DNA of 30,043 bases from Mesostigma viride (taxonomy: Eukaryota; Streptophyta; Mesostigmatophyceae; Mesostigmatales; Mesostigmataceae): contig RPFO01001799.1 in the NCBI GenBank assembly GCA_009746045.1, positions 1-30,043 on the forward strand, given 5' to 3'. Each line of letters begins with the position of its first letter. The first letter of the stretch is position 1. The notes under the pieces are model-generated. The model worked only from the letters and a program-made list of their open reading frames with translations. It was not told the origin of the DNA and did not search any database. The position numbers were made by a program, and so were the translations under genes. Of the stretch, positions 11,901 to 24,269 are shown one piece after another.

Positions 11901-14900
11901 TAGGCCAGCCATGGAGACACCATGGGAGCCTGAATCCTCCTCATTAATTACATAAATGCCAACCATGTACGTAGACAAGCCATGATGACCCCATGGGAGC
12001 CTGAATCCTCATCATTAATTACATAAATGCCATCCATGTAAGTAGACGGGCCATGATGACACCATGGGAGCCTGAATCCTCCTCATTAATTACATAAATG
12101 CCAACCATGTACGTAGACAAGCCATGATGACACCATGGGAGCCTGAATCCTCATCATTTACTATTCCTTGACATCCATGTACGTAGGCCAGCCATGATGA
12201 CACCAATGGAGCCTGAATCCTCCTCGTTAATTACATAAATGCCAACCATGTACGTAGACAAGCCATGATGACCCCATGGGAGCCTGAATCCTCATCATTT
12301 ACTATTCCTTGACATCCATGTACGTAGACGGGCCATGATGACACCATGGGAGCCTGAATCCTCATCATTTACTATTCCTTGACATCCATGTACGTAGGCC
12401 AGCCATGATGACACCAATGGAGCCTGAATCCTCTTCATTTTCTTAATGAGTGGATTCAGGTTACATAAATGCCAACCATGTAGGTAGACAAGCCATGATG
12501 ACACCATGGGAGCCTGAATCCTCATCATTAAATACATAAATGCCATCCATGTACGTAGGCCAGCCATGGAGACACCATGGGAGCCTGAATCCTCCTCATT
12601 AATTACATAAATGCCAACCATGTACGTAGACAAGCCATGATGACACCATGGGAGCCTGAATCCTCATCATTTACTATTCCTTGACATCCATGTACGTAGG
12701 CCAGCCATGATGACACCAATGGAGCCTGAATCCTCCTCGTTAATTACATAAATGCCAACCATGTACGTAGACAAGCCATGATGACCCCATGGGAGCCTGA
12801 ATCCTCATCATTTACTATTCCTTGACATCCATGTACGTAGACGGGCCATGATGACACCATGGGAGCCTGAATCCTCTTCGTTAATTACATAAATGCCAAC
12901 CATGTACGTAGACGGGCCATGATGACACCATGGGAGCCTGAATCCTCATCATTTTTTTTATGAAACATCCATGTACGTAGGCCAGCCATGATGACACCAT
13001 GGGAGCCTGAATCCTCATCATTTTTTTTTCTTTGACATCCATGTACGTAGACGGGCCATGATGACACCATGGGAGCCTGAATCCTCATCATTAATTACAT
13101 ACATGCCATCCATGTACGTACACGGGCCATGATGACACCATGGGAGCCTGAATCCTCATCATTTACTATTCCTTGACATCCATGTACGTAGGCCAGCCAT
13201 GGAGACACCATGGGAGCCTGAATCCTCCTCGTTAATTACATAAATGCCAACCATGTACGTAGACAAGCCATGATGACACCATGGGAGCCTGAATCCTCAT
13301 CATTTACTATTCCTTGACATCCATGTACGTAGACGGGCCATGATGACACCATTGGAGCCTGAATCCTCATCATTAATTACATATATGCCAACCATGTACG
13401 TAGACGGGCATTGATGACACCATGGGAGCCTAAATCCCTCCTCATTAATTACATACATGCCATCCATGTACGTAGACAGGCCATGATGACACCATGGGAG
13501 CCTGAATCCTCATCATTTACTATTCCTTGACATCCATGTACGTAGGCCAGCCATGGAGACACCATGGGAGCCTGAATCCTCCTCATTAATTACATAAATG
13601 CCAACCATGTACGTAGACAAGCCATGATGACCCCATGGGAGCCTGAATCCTCATCATTTACTATTCCTTGACATCCATGTACGTAGGCCAGCCATGATGA
13701 CACCAATGGAGCCTGAATCCTCCTCGTTAATTACATAAATGCCAACCATGTACGTAGACAAGCCATGATGACACCATGGGAGCCTGAATCCTCCTCATTA
13801 ATTACATAAATGCCAACCATGTACGTAGACAAGCCATGATGACACCATGGGAGCCTGAATCCTCATCATTTCTTTTTCTTTGACATCCATGTACGTAGGC
13901 CAGCCATGATGACACCATGGGAGCCTGAATCCTCCTCATTAATTACATACATGCCATCCATGTACGTACACGGGCCATGATGACACCATGGGAGCCTGAA
14001 TCCTCATCAATTACTATTCCTTGACATCCATGTACGTAGGCCAGCCATGGAGACACCATGGGAGCCTGAATCCTCATCATTAATTACATAAATGCCAACC
14101 ATGTACGTAGACAAGCCATGATGACACCATGGGAGCCTGAATCCTCCTCATTAATTACATAAATGCCAACCATGTACGTAGACAAGCCATGATGACACCA
14201 TGGGAGCCTGAATCCTCATCATTAATTACATACATGCCATCCATGTACGTAGACAGGCCATGATGACACCATGGGAGCCTGAATCCTCATCATTTACTAT
14301 TCCTTGACATCCATGTACGTAGGCCAGCCATGGAGACACCATGGGAGCCTGAATCCTCCTCATTAATTACATAAATGCCAACCATGTACGTAGACAAGCC
14401 ATGATGACCCCATGGGAGCCTGAATCCTCATCATTAATTACATAAATGCCATCCATGTACGTAGACGGGCCATGATGACACCATGGGAGCCTGAATCCTC
14501 ATCATTAATTACATAAATGCCATTCATGTACGTAGGCCAGCCATGGAGACACCATGGGAGCCTGAATCCTCATCATTAATTACATACATGCCAACAATGT
14601 AGGTAGACAAGCCATGATGACACCATGGGAGCCTGAATCCTCATCATTTATTTTATGAGACATCCATGTACGTAGGCCAGCCATGATGACACAATGGGAG
14701 CCTGAATCCTCATCATTTCTTTTTCTTTGACATCCATGTACGTAGGCCAGCCATGATGACACCATGGGAGCCTGAATCCTCCTCATTAATTACATACATG
14801 CCATCCATGTACGTACACGGGCCATGATGACACCATGGGAGCCTGAATCCTCATCATTTACTATTCCTTGACATCCATGTACGTAGGCCAGCCATGGAGA

Positions 14901-17900
14901 CACCATGGGAGCCTGAATCCTCATCATTAATTACATAAATGCCAACCATGTACGTAGACAAGCCATGATGACCCATGGGAGCCTGAATCCTCCTCATTAA
15001 TTACATAAATGCCAACCATGTACGTAGACAAGCCATGATGACACCATGGGAGCCTGAATCCTCATCATTAATTACATACATGCCATCCATGTACGTAGAC
15101 AGGCCATGATGACACCATGGGAGCCTGAATCCTCATCATTTACTATTCCTTGACATCCATGTACGTAGGCCAGCCATGGAGACACCATGGGAGCCTGAAT
15201 CCTCCTCATTAATTACATAAATGCCAACCATGTACGTAGACAAGCCATGATGACCCATGGGAGCCTGAATCCTCATCATTAATTACATAAATGCCATCCA
15301 TGTACGTAGACGGGCCATGATGACACCATGGGAGCCTGAATCCTCATCATTTACTATTCCTTGACATCCATGTACGTAGGCCAGCCATGGAGACACCATG
15401 GGAGCCTGAATCCTCCTCATTAATTACATAAATGCCAACCATGTACGTAGACAAGCCATGATGACCCCATGGGAGCCTGAATCCTCATCATTAATTACAT
15501 AAATGCCATCCATGTAAGTAGACGGGCCATGATGACACCATGGGAGCCTGAATCCTCCTCATTAATTACATAAATGCCAACCATGTACGTAGACAAGCCA
15601 TGATGACACCATGGGAGCCTGAATCCTCATCATTTACTATTCCTTGACATCCATGTAGGTAGGCCAGCCATGATGACACCAATGGAGCCTGAATCCTCCT
15701 CGTTAATTACATAAATGCCAACCATGTACGTAGACAAGCCATGATGACCCCATGGGAGCCTGAATCCTCATCATTTACTATTCCTTGACATCCATGTACG
15801 TAGACGGGCCATGATGACACCATGGGAGCCTGAATCCTCATCATTTACTATTCCTTGACATCCATGTACGTAGGCCAGCCATGATGACACCAATGGAGCC
15901 TGAATCCTCTTCATTTTCTTAATGAGTGGATTCAGGTTACATAAATGCCAACCATGTAGGTAGACAAGCCATGATGACACCATGGGAGCCTGAATCCTCA
16001 TCATTAAATACATAAATGCCATCCATGTACGTAGGCCAGCCATGGAGACACCATGGGAGCCTGAATCCTCCTCATTAATTACATAAATGCCAACCATGTA
16101 CGTAGACAAGCCATGATGACACCATGGGAGCCTGAATCCTCCTCATTTACTATTCCTTGACATCCATGTACGTAGGCCAGCCATGATGACACCAATGGAG
16201 CCTGAATCCTCCTCGTTAATTACATAAATGCCAACCATGTACGTAGACAAGCCATGATGACCCCATGGGAGCCTGAATCCTCATCATTTACTATTCCTTG
16301 ACATCCATGTACGTAGACGGGCCATGATGACACCATGGGAGCCTGAATCCTCTTCGTTAATTACATAAATGCCAACCATGTACGTAGACGGGCCATGATG
16401 ACACCATGGGAGCCTGAATCCTCATCATTTTTTTAATGAAACATCCATGTACGTAGGCCAGCCATGATGACACCATGGGAGCCTGAATCCTCATCATTTT
16501 TTTTTCTTTGACATCCATGTACGTAGACGGGCCATGATGACACCATGGGAGCCTGAATCCTCATCATTAATTACATACATGCCATCCATGTACGTACACG
16601 GGCCATGATGACACCATGGGAGCCTGAATCCTCATCATTTACTATTCCTTGACATCCATGTACGTAGGCCAGCCATGGAGACACCATGGGAGCCTGAATC
16701 CTCCTCGTTAATTACATAAATGCCAACCATGTACGTAGACAAGCCATGATGACACCATGGGAGCCTGAATCCTCATCATTTACTATTCCTTGACATCCAT
16801 GTACGTAGACGGGCCATGATGACACCATTGGAGCCTGAATCCTCATCATTAATTACATATATGCCAACCATGTACGTAGACGGGCATTGATGACACCATG
16901 GGAGCCTAAATCCCTCCTCATTAATTACATACATGCCATCCATGTACGTAGACAGGCCATGATGACACCATGGGAGCCTGAATCCTCATCATTTACTATT
17001 CCTTGACATCCATGTACGTAGGCCAGCCATGGAGACACCATGGGAGCCTGAATCCTCCTCATTAATTACATAAATGCCAACCATGTACGTAGACAAGCCA
17101 TGATGACCCCATGGGAGCCTGAATCCTCATCATTTACTATTCCTTGACATCCATGTACGTAGGCCAGCCATGATGACACCAATGGAGCCTGAATCCTCCT
17201 CGTTAATTACATAAATGCCAACCATGTACGTAGACAAGCCATGATGACACCATGGGAGCCTGAATCCTCCTCATTAATTACATAAATGCCAACCATGTAC
17301 GTAGACAAGCCATGATGACACCATGGGAGCCTGAATCCTCATCATTTCTTTTTCTTTGACATCCATGTACGTAGGCCAGCCATGATGACACCATGGGAGC
17401 CTGAATCCTCCTCATTAATTACATACATGCCATCCATGTACGTACACGGGCCATGATGACACCATGGGAGCCTGAATCCTCATCATTTACTATTCCTTGA
17501 CATCCATGTACGTAGGCCAGCCATGGAGACACCATGGGAGCCTGAATCCTCATCATTAATTACATAAATGCCAACCATGTACGTAGACAAGCCATGATGA
17601 CACCATGGGAGCCTGAATCCTCCTCATTAATTACATAAATGCCAACCATGTACGTAGACAAGCCATGATGACACCATGGGAGCCTGAATCCTCATCATTA
17701 ATTACATACATGCCATCCATGTACGTAGGCCAGCCATGGAGACACCATGGGAGCCTGAATCCTCATCATTTACTATTCCTTGACATCCATGTACGTAGGC
17801 CAGCCATGGAGACACCATGGGAGCCTGAATCCTCCTCATTAATTACATACATGCCAACAATGTAGGTAGACAAGCCATGATGACACCATGGGAGCCTGAA

Positions 17901-18084
17901 TCCTCATCATTTATTTTATGAGACATCCATGTACGTAGGCCAGCCATGATGACACCATGGGAGCCTGAATCCTCATCATTTCTTTTTCTTTGACATCCAT
18001 GTACGTAGGCCAGCCATGATGACACCATGGGAGCCTGAATCCTCCTCATTAATTACATACATGCCATCCATGTACGTACACGGG

Positions 18085-18416
18085 GTGTTCAGCCCGTCTC
18101 ACGGTGCGAGACTGAACAAGTCTCGCGTGCAGACACGTGTGTAGTACTCCTACACACAGATCTCGATTGATTTATCTAGTACCAAATCCGAAAGGCTTGC
18201 ATCACTCCCCGGACAGGAGAACTTTTGCGGATGACTGTAGGTGTAAGTTGGCGATGCCATGGTAACCGGAGACGTCCGTCCTATAGTCAGCAAAATTGGT
18301 GCGAGAGGTCCCCAGTTCGATTCCGGTCGGATTCATTTGCAGATCGCGTTTTCCGCGTTTTCCGCGGCCTGGCACTGAACGCAAAGGTTTTCACCTTTGC
18401 GGAGTGTCTGATCAGA
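18085..18416 (+). mobile_element. SINE-like insertion with tRNA-like promoter boxes
   Basis: A 332-bp segment unrelated to the satellite, flanked by a 9-bp direct repeat GTACACGGG (18076-18084 and 18417-18425), so an authentic insertion. It contains a pol III B-box-like AGTTCGATTCC at 18314-18324, preceded by an A-box-like TGGCGATGCC at 18249-18258; the spacing is typical of tRNA-derived SINE heads. The T-stem is degenerate, so this is not a functional tRNA. The 5' third can form hairpins (TGTGTAG/CTACACA, GTCTC/GAGAC), and the 3' part has GCAAAGG/CCTTTGC. No poly(A) tail was seen. The strand is assigned from the B box. Confidence 0.6.
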
Positions 18417-20873
18417 GTACACGGGCCATGATGACACCATGGGAGCCTGAATCCTCATCATTTACTATTCCTTGACATCCATGTACGTAGGCCAGCCATG
18501 GAGACACCATGGGAGCCTGAATCCTCATCATTAATTACATAAATGCCAACCATGTACGTAGACAAGCCATGATGACCCCATGGGAGCCTGAATCCTCCTC
18601 ATTAATTACATAAATGCCAACCATGTACGTAGACAAGCCATGATGACACCATGGGAGCCTGAATCCTCATCATTAATTACATACATGCCATCCATGTACG
18701 TAGACAGGCCATGATGACACCATGGGAGCCTGAATCCTCATCATTTACTATTCCTTGACATCCATGTACGTAGGCCAGCCATGGAGACACCATGGGAGCC
18801 TGAATCCTCCTCATTAATTACATAAATGCCAACCATGTACGTAGACAAGCCATGATGACCCCATGGGAGCCTGAATCCTCATCATTAATTACATAAATGC
18901 CATCCATGTACGTAGACGGGCCATGATGACACCATGGGAGCCTGAATCCTCATCATTTACTATTCCTTGACATCCATGTACGTAGGCCAGCCATGGAGAC
19001 ACCATGGGAGCCTGAATCCTCCTCATTAATTACATAAATGCCAACCATGTACGTAGACAAGCCATGATGACCCCATGGGAGCCTGAATCCTCATCATTAA
19101 TTACATAAATGCCATCCATGTAAGTAGACGGGCCATGATGACACCATGGGAGCCTGAGTCCTCCTCATTAATTACATAAATGCCAACCATGTACGTAGAC
19201 AAGCCATGATGACACCATGGGAGCCTGAATCCTCATCATTTACTATTCCTTGACATCCATGTACGTAGGCCAGCCATGATGACACCAATGGAGCCTGAAT
19301 CCTCCTCGTTAATTACATAAATGCCAACCATGTACGTAGACAAGCCATGATGACCCCATGGGAGCCTGAATCCTCATCATTTACTATTCCTTGACATCCA
19401 TGTACGTAGACGGGCCATGATGACACCATGGGAGCCTGAATCCTCATCATTTACTATTCCTTGACATCCATGTACGTAGGCCAGCCATGATGACACCAAT
19501 GGAGCCTGAATCCTCTTCATTTTCTTAATGAGAGGATTCAGGTTACATAAATGCCAACCATGTAGGTAGACAAGCCATGATGACACCATGGGAGCCTGAA
19601 TCCTCATCATTAAATACATAAATGCCATCCATGTACGTAGGCCAGCCATGGAGACACCATGGGAGCCTGAATCCTCCTCATTAATTACATAAATGCCAAC
19701 CATGTACGTAGACAAGCCATGATGACACCATGGGAGCCTGAATCCTCATCATTTACTATTCCTTGACATCCATGTACGTAGGCCAGCCATGATGACACCA
19801 ATGGAGCCTGAATCCTCCTCGTTAATTACATAAATGCCAACCATGTACGTAGACAAGCCATGATGACCCCATGGGAGCCTGAATCCTCATCATTTACTAT
19901 TCCTTGACATCCATGTACGTAGGCCAGCCATGATGACACCAATGGAGCCTGAATCCTCTTCATTAATTACATAAATGCCAACCATGTACGTAGACGGGCC
20001 ATGATGACACCATGGGAGCCTGAATCCTCATCATTTTTTTTATGAAACATCCATGTACGTAGGCCAGCCATGATGACACCATGGGAGCCTGAATCCTCAT
20101 CATTTTTTTTTCTTTGACATCCATGTACGTAGACGGGCCATGATGACACCATGGGAGCCTGAATCCTCATCATTAATTACATACATGCCATCCATGTACG
20201 TACACGGGCCATGATGACACCATGGGAGCCTGAATCCTCATCATTTACTATTCCTTGACATCCATGTACGTAGGCCAGCCATGGAGACACCATGGGAGCC
20301 TGAATCCTCCTCGTTAATTACATAAATGCCAACCATGTACGTAGACAAGCCATGATGACACCATGGGAGCCTGAATCCTCATCATTTACTATTCCTTGAC
20401 ATCCATGTACGTAGACGGGCCATGATGACACCATTGGAGCCTGAATCCTCATCATTAATTACATATATGCCAACCATGTACGTAGACGGGCATTGATGAC
20501 ACCATGGGAGCCTAAATCCCTCCTCATTAATTACATACATGCCATCCATGTACGTAGACAGGCCATGATGACACCATGGGAGCCTGAATCCTCATCATTT
20601 ACTATTCCTTGACATCCATGTACGTAGGCCAGCCATGGAGACACCATGGGAGCCTGAATCCTCCTCATTAATTACATAAATGCCAACCATGTACGTAGAC
20701 AAGCCATGATGACCCCATGGGAGCCTGAATCCTCATCATTAATTACATAAATGCCATCCATGTACGTAGACGGGCCATGATGACACCATGGGAGCCTGAA
20801 TCCTCATCATTAATTACATAAATGCCATTCATGTACGTAGGCCAGCCATGGAGACACCATGGGAGCCTGAATC

Positions 20874-20926
20874 CTCATCATTAAATACATAAATGCCATC
20901 CATGTAATTAATGATGAGGATTCAGG
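20874..20926. repeat. Satellite orientation switch point
   Basis: The forward array ends in CCTCATCATTAA, then AATACATAAATGCCATCCATG, and the inverted array begins directly with TAATTAATGATGAGG. The junction is a local fold-back with a 12-bp stem CCTCATCATTAA/TTAATGATGAGG. No extra sequence lies between the two arrays. Confidence 0.9.
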
Positions 20927-23225
20927 CTCCCATGGTGTCATCATGGCCCGTCTACGTACATGGATGTCAAGGAATAGTAAATGATGAGGATTCAGGCTCC
21001 CATGGTGTCATCATGGCTTGTCTACGTACATGGTTGGCATTTATGTAATTAACGAGGAGGATTCAGGCTCCCATGGTGTCTCCATGGCTGGCCTACGTAC
21101 ATGGATGTCAAGGAATAGTAAATGATGAGGATTCAGGCTCCCATGGTGTCATCATGGCCCGTCTACGTACATGGATGGCATGTATGTAATTAATGATGAG
21201 GATTCAGGCTCCCATGGTGTCATCATGGCCCGTCTACGTACATGGATGGCAAAGAAAAAAAAATGATGAGGATTCAGGCTCCCATGGTGTCATCATGGCC
21301 CGTCTACGTACATGGTTGGCATTTATGTAATTAATGATGAGGATTCAGGCTCCCATGGTGTCATCATGGCTGGCCTACGTACATGGTTGGCATTTATGTA
21401 ATTAATGATGAGGATTCAGGCTCCCATGGTGTCATCATGGCCCGTCTACGTACATGGATGTCAAGGAATAGTAAATGATGAGGATTCAGGCTCCCATGGT
21501 GTCATCATGGCTTGTCTACGTACATGGTTGGCATTTATGTAATTAACGAGGAGGATTCAGGCTCCCATGGTGTCTCCATGGCTGGCCTACGTATATGGAT
21601 GTCAAGGAATAGTAAATGATGAGGATTCAGGCTCCCATGGTGTCATCATGGCCCGTGTACGTACATGGATGGCATGTATGTAATTAATGATGAGGATTCA
21701 GGCTCCCATGGTGTCATCATGGCCCGTCTACGTACATGGATGTCAAAGAAAAAAAATGATGAGGATTCAGGCTCCCATGGTGTCATCATCGCCTGTGTAC
21801 GTACATGGATGGCATTTATGTAATTAATGATGAGGATTCAGGCTCCCATGGTGTCATCATGGCTTGTCTACGTACATGGTTGGCATTTATGTAATTAATG
21901 AGGAGGATTCAGGCTCCCATGGTGTCTCCATGGCTGGCCTACGTACATGGTTGGCATTTATTAATTCATGAGGAGGATTTAGGCTCCCATGGTGTCATCA
22001 TGGCTGGCCTACGTACATGGATGGCATGTACTTTTTTAATGATGAGGATTCAGGCTCCCATGGTGTCATCATTGCCCGTCTACGTACATGAATGGCATTT
22101 ATGTAATTAATGATGAGGATTCAGGCTCCCATGGTGTCATCATGGCCCGTCTACGTACATGGATGGCATTTATGTAATTAATGATGAGGATTCAGGCTCC
22201 CATGGGGTCATCATGGCTTGTCTACGTACCTGGTTGGCATTTATGTAATTAATGAGGAGGATTCAGGCTCCCATGGTGTCATCATGGCTGGCCTACGTAC
22301 ATGGATGTCAAAGAAAAAAAAATGATGAGGATTCAGGCTCCCATGGTGTCATCATGGCTGGCCTACGTATGTACATGGATGTCTCATTAAAAAAAATGAT
22401 GAGGATTCAGGCTCCCATGGTGTCATCATGGCTTGTCTACCTACATTGTTGGCATGTATGTAATTAATGATGAGGATTCAGGCTCCCATGGTGTCATCAT
22501 GGCCCGTCTACGTATATGGATGTCAAAGAAAAAAAAATGACGAGGATTCAGGCTCCCATGGTGTCATCATGGCTGGCCTACGTACATGGATGTCTCATAA
22601 AAAAAATGATGAGGATTCAGGCTCCCATGGTGTCATCATGGCCCGTCTACGTACATGGTTGGCATTTATGTAATTAATGATGAGGATTCAGGCTCCCATG
22701 GTGTCATCATGGCCTGTCTACGTACATGGATGGCATGTATGTATTTAATGATGAGGATTCAGGCTCCCATGGTGTCATCATGGCTGGCCTACGTACATGG
22801 ATGTCTCAGAAAAAAAATGTGGAGGATTCAGGCTCCCATGGTGTCATCATGGCTGGCCTACGTACATGGATGTCTCATAAAATAAATGATGAGGATTCAG
22901 GCTCCCGTGGTGTCATTATGGCCCGTCTACGTGTTGTTGGCATGTATGAAATTAATGATGAGGATTCAGGCTCCCATAGTGTCATCATGGCTGGCCTACG
23001 TACATGGTTGGCATTTATGTATTTAATGATGAGGATTCAGGCTCCCATGGTGTCATCATTGCCCGTGTATGTACATGGTTGGCATTTATGTAATTAATGA
23101 TGAGGATTCAGGCTCCATTGGTGTCATCATGGCCCGTCTACGTACATGGGTGGCATTTATGTATTTAATGATGAGGATTTAGGCTCCCATGGGGTCATCA
23201 TGGCTTGTCTACGTACATGGAGTCA
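20905..23225 (-). repeat. About 70-bp satellite array, inverted orientation, about 2.3 kb
   Basis: About 32 units of the same satellite on the opposite strand. Read from the outer end (23225 inward), its first seven units match in order the first seven of the left array, including rare variants: a TACATACACGGGCAATG unit, a TTTCATACATG linker, and a unit with CAACACGTAG and CCACGGGAGCC. It shows no 3.48 kb higher-order repeat. Confidence 0.95.
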
Positions 23226-23496
23226 TATTGATTCATGGAACAATGAGATACCATTCTTAATTGAAAATTGTTCTTGATACTTTCACATGCATGCCCGGAA
23301 TCGTGAATTTGTGCGGGTTTCCATGATGACAATCCTCATTGAATTCTTGAGCACACAATATTGAGCAATTTAGGGGCACTTCGGCAATGTTGACCATTTT
23401 CATTCATGATCAATAAAATTAACATTTAATGCAATAAATACATATTCCACTCATTTTAATAAACCATGCAAAAACTTTACAAGCACGCTCAAGCTA

Positions 23497-24269
23497 GGGG
23501 TGGGCTGGCATGCACGCGTGGGTGTGGGGGTGGGCTGGCATGCATGCGTGGGTGTGGGGGTGGGCTGGCATGCACGCGTGGGTGTGGGGGTGGGCTGGCA
23601 TGCATGCGTGGGTGTGGGGTTGGGCTAGCCTGCATGCGTGGGTGTGTGGGGGGGCTGGCATGCATGCGTGGGTGTGTGTGGGGGGCTAGCATGCATGCGT
23701 AAGTGTGGGGGGGGGCTGGCATGCATGCGTGGGTGTGGGGGGGGGCTGGCATGCATGCGTGGGTGTGTGTGGGGGGCTAGCATGCATGCGTAAGTGTGGG
23801 GGGGGGCTGGCATGCATGCGTGGGTGTGTATGGGGGCTGGCATGCATGCGTGGGTGTGTGTGGGGGGCTAGCATGCATGCGTGGGTGTGTGGGGGGGCTG
23901 TCATGCATGCGTGGGTGTGTGTGGGGGCTGGCATCCATGCGTGGGTGTGTGGGGGGGCTAGCATGCATGCGTGGGTGTGGGGGTGGGCTAGCATGCATGC
24001 GTGGGTGTGGGGGGGGCGGTCATGCATGCGTGGGTGTGTGGGGGGGCTGGCATGCATGCGTGGGTGTGTGGGGGGGCTAGCATGCATGCGTGGGTGTGGG
24101 GGTGGGCTAGCATGCATGCGTGGGTGTGAGTGTGGGCTAGCATGCATGCGTGGGTGTGGGGGGGGCTAGCATGCATGCGTGGGTGTGGGGGGGCCGGGGC
24201 CGGGGCTAGCATGCATGCGTGGGTGTGGGGGTGGGCTAGCATGCATGCGTGGGTGTGGGGGGGGGCTAG
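23497..24269 (-). repeat. Minisatellite, 29-31 bp unit, right copy
   Basis: About 25 units of the same minisatellite in inverted orientation. One unit near 24190-24205 has an extra GGCCGGGGCC stretch. The copy number differs from the left arm, as expected for a minisatellite evolving separately in each arm. Confidence 0.95.

Larger units (their letters stand above)
6212..20904 (+). repeat. About 70-bp satellite array, forward orientation, about 14.7 kb
   Basis: Units have a constant part (CCATGTACGTAG, then ACAAG, ACGGG, ACAGG or GCCAG, then CCATGATGACACC, ATGGGAGCC, TGAATCCTCATCATT). This is followed by one of a few linker types: AATTACATAAATGCCAA, AATTACATACATGCCAT, TACTATTCCTTGACAT, T-rich ending CTTTGACAT, or TTATGAGACAT. 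Unit length is about 68-71 bp, giving roughly 200 units. ATGATGA and TCATCAT within the constant part can pair across a loop of about 20 nt. The 6.2-8.06 kb part is a separate, older-looking arrangement with its own internal duplication; for example GACATCTGACACC recurs near 6728 and 7650. From 8065 on it follows a 3.48 kb higher-order repeat. Confidence 0.97.
8065..20904 (+). repeat. Higher-order repeat, about 3,476 bp, 3 copies plus a partial fourth
   Basis: Landmarks recur at fixed spacing. The hairpin unit GAATCCTCTTCATTTTC starts at 8951, 12426, 15902 and 19508 (steps 3475, 3476, 3606). The ATATATGCC variant lies at 9904, 13381, 16857 and 20463 (3477, 3476, 3606). The longer last step equals the 341-bp insertion in copy 3 minus about 211 bp deleted near 17720-17850, close to three 70-bp units. 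Copy 4 also lacks about 776 bp (about 11 units) near 20740 compared with copies 1 and 2, and ends at the orientation switch. Confidence 0.93.

Noticed and set aside
18085-18416. Hammerhead ribozyme in the SINE-like insertion
   Set aside because: Searched for the CTGATGA ... GAAA core; only CTGATCAGA and an isolated CCGAAAGG are present, so the core is incomplete.
6212-23225. CRISPR-like reading of constant core plus variable linker
   Set aside because: The linkers are a handful of recurring types rather than unique spacers, the core itself varies, there are no cas genes, and the setting is eukaryotic.
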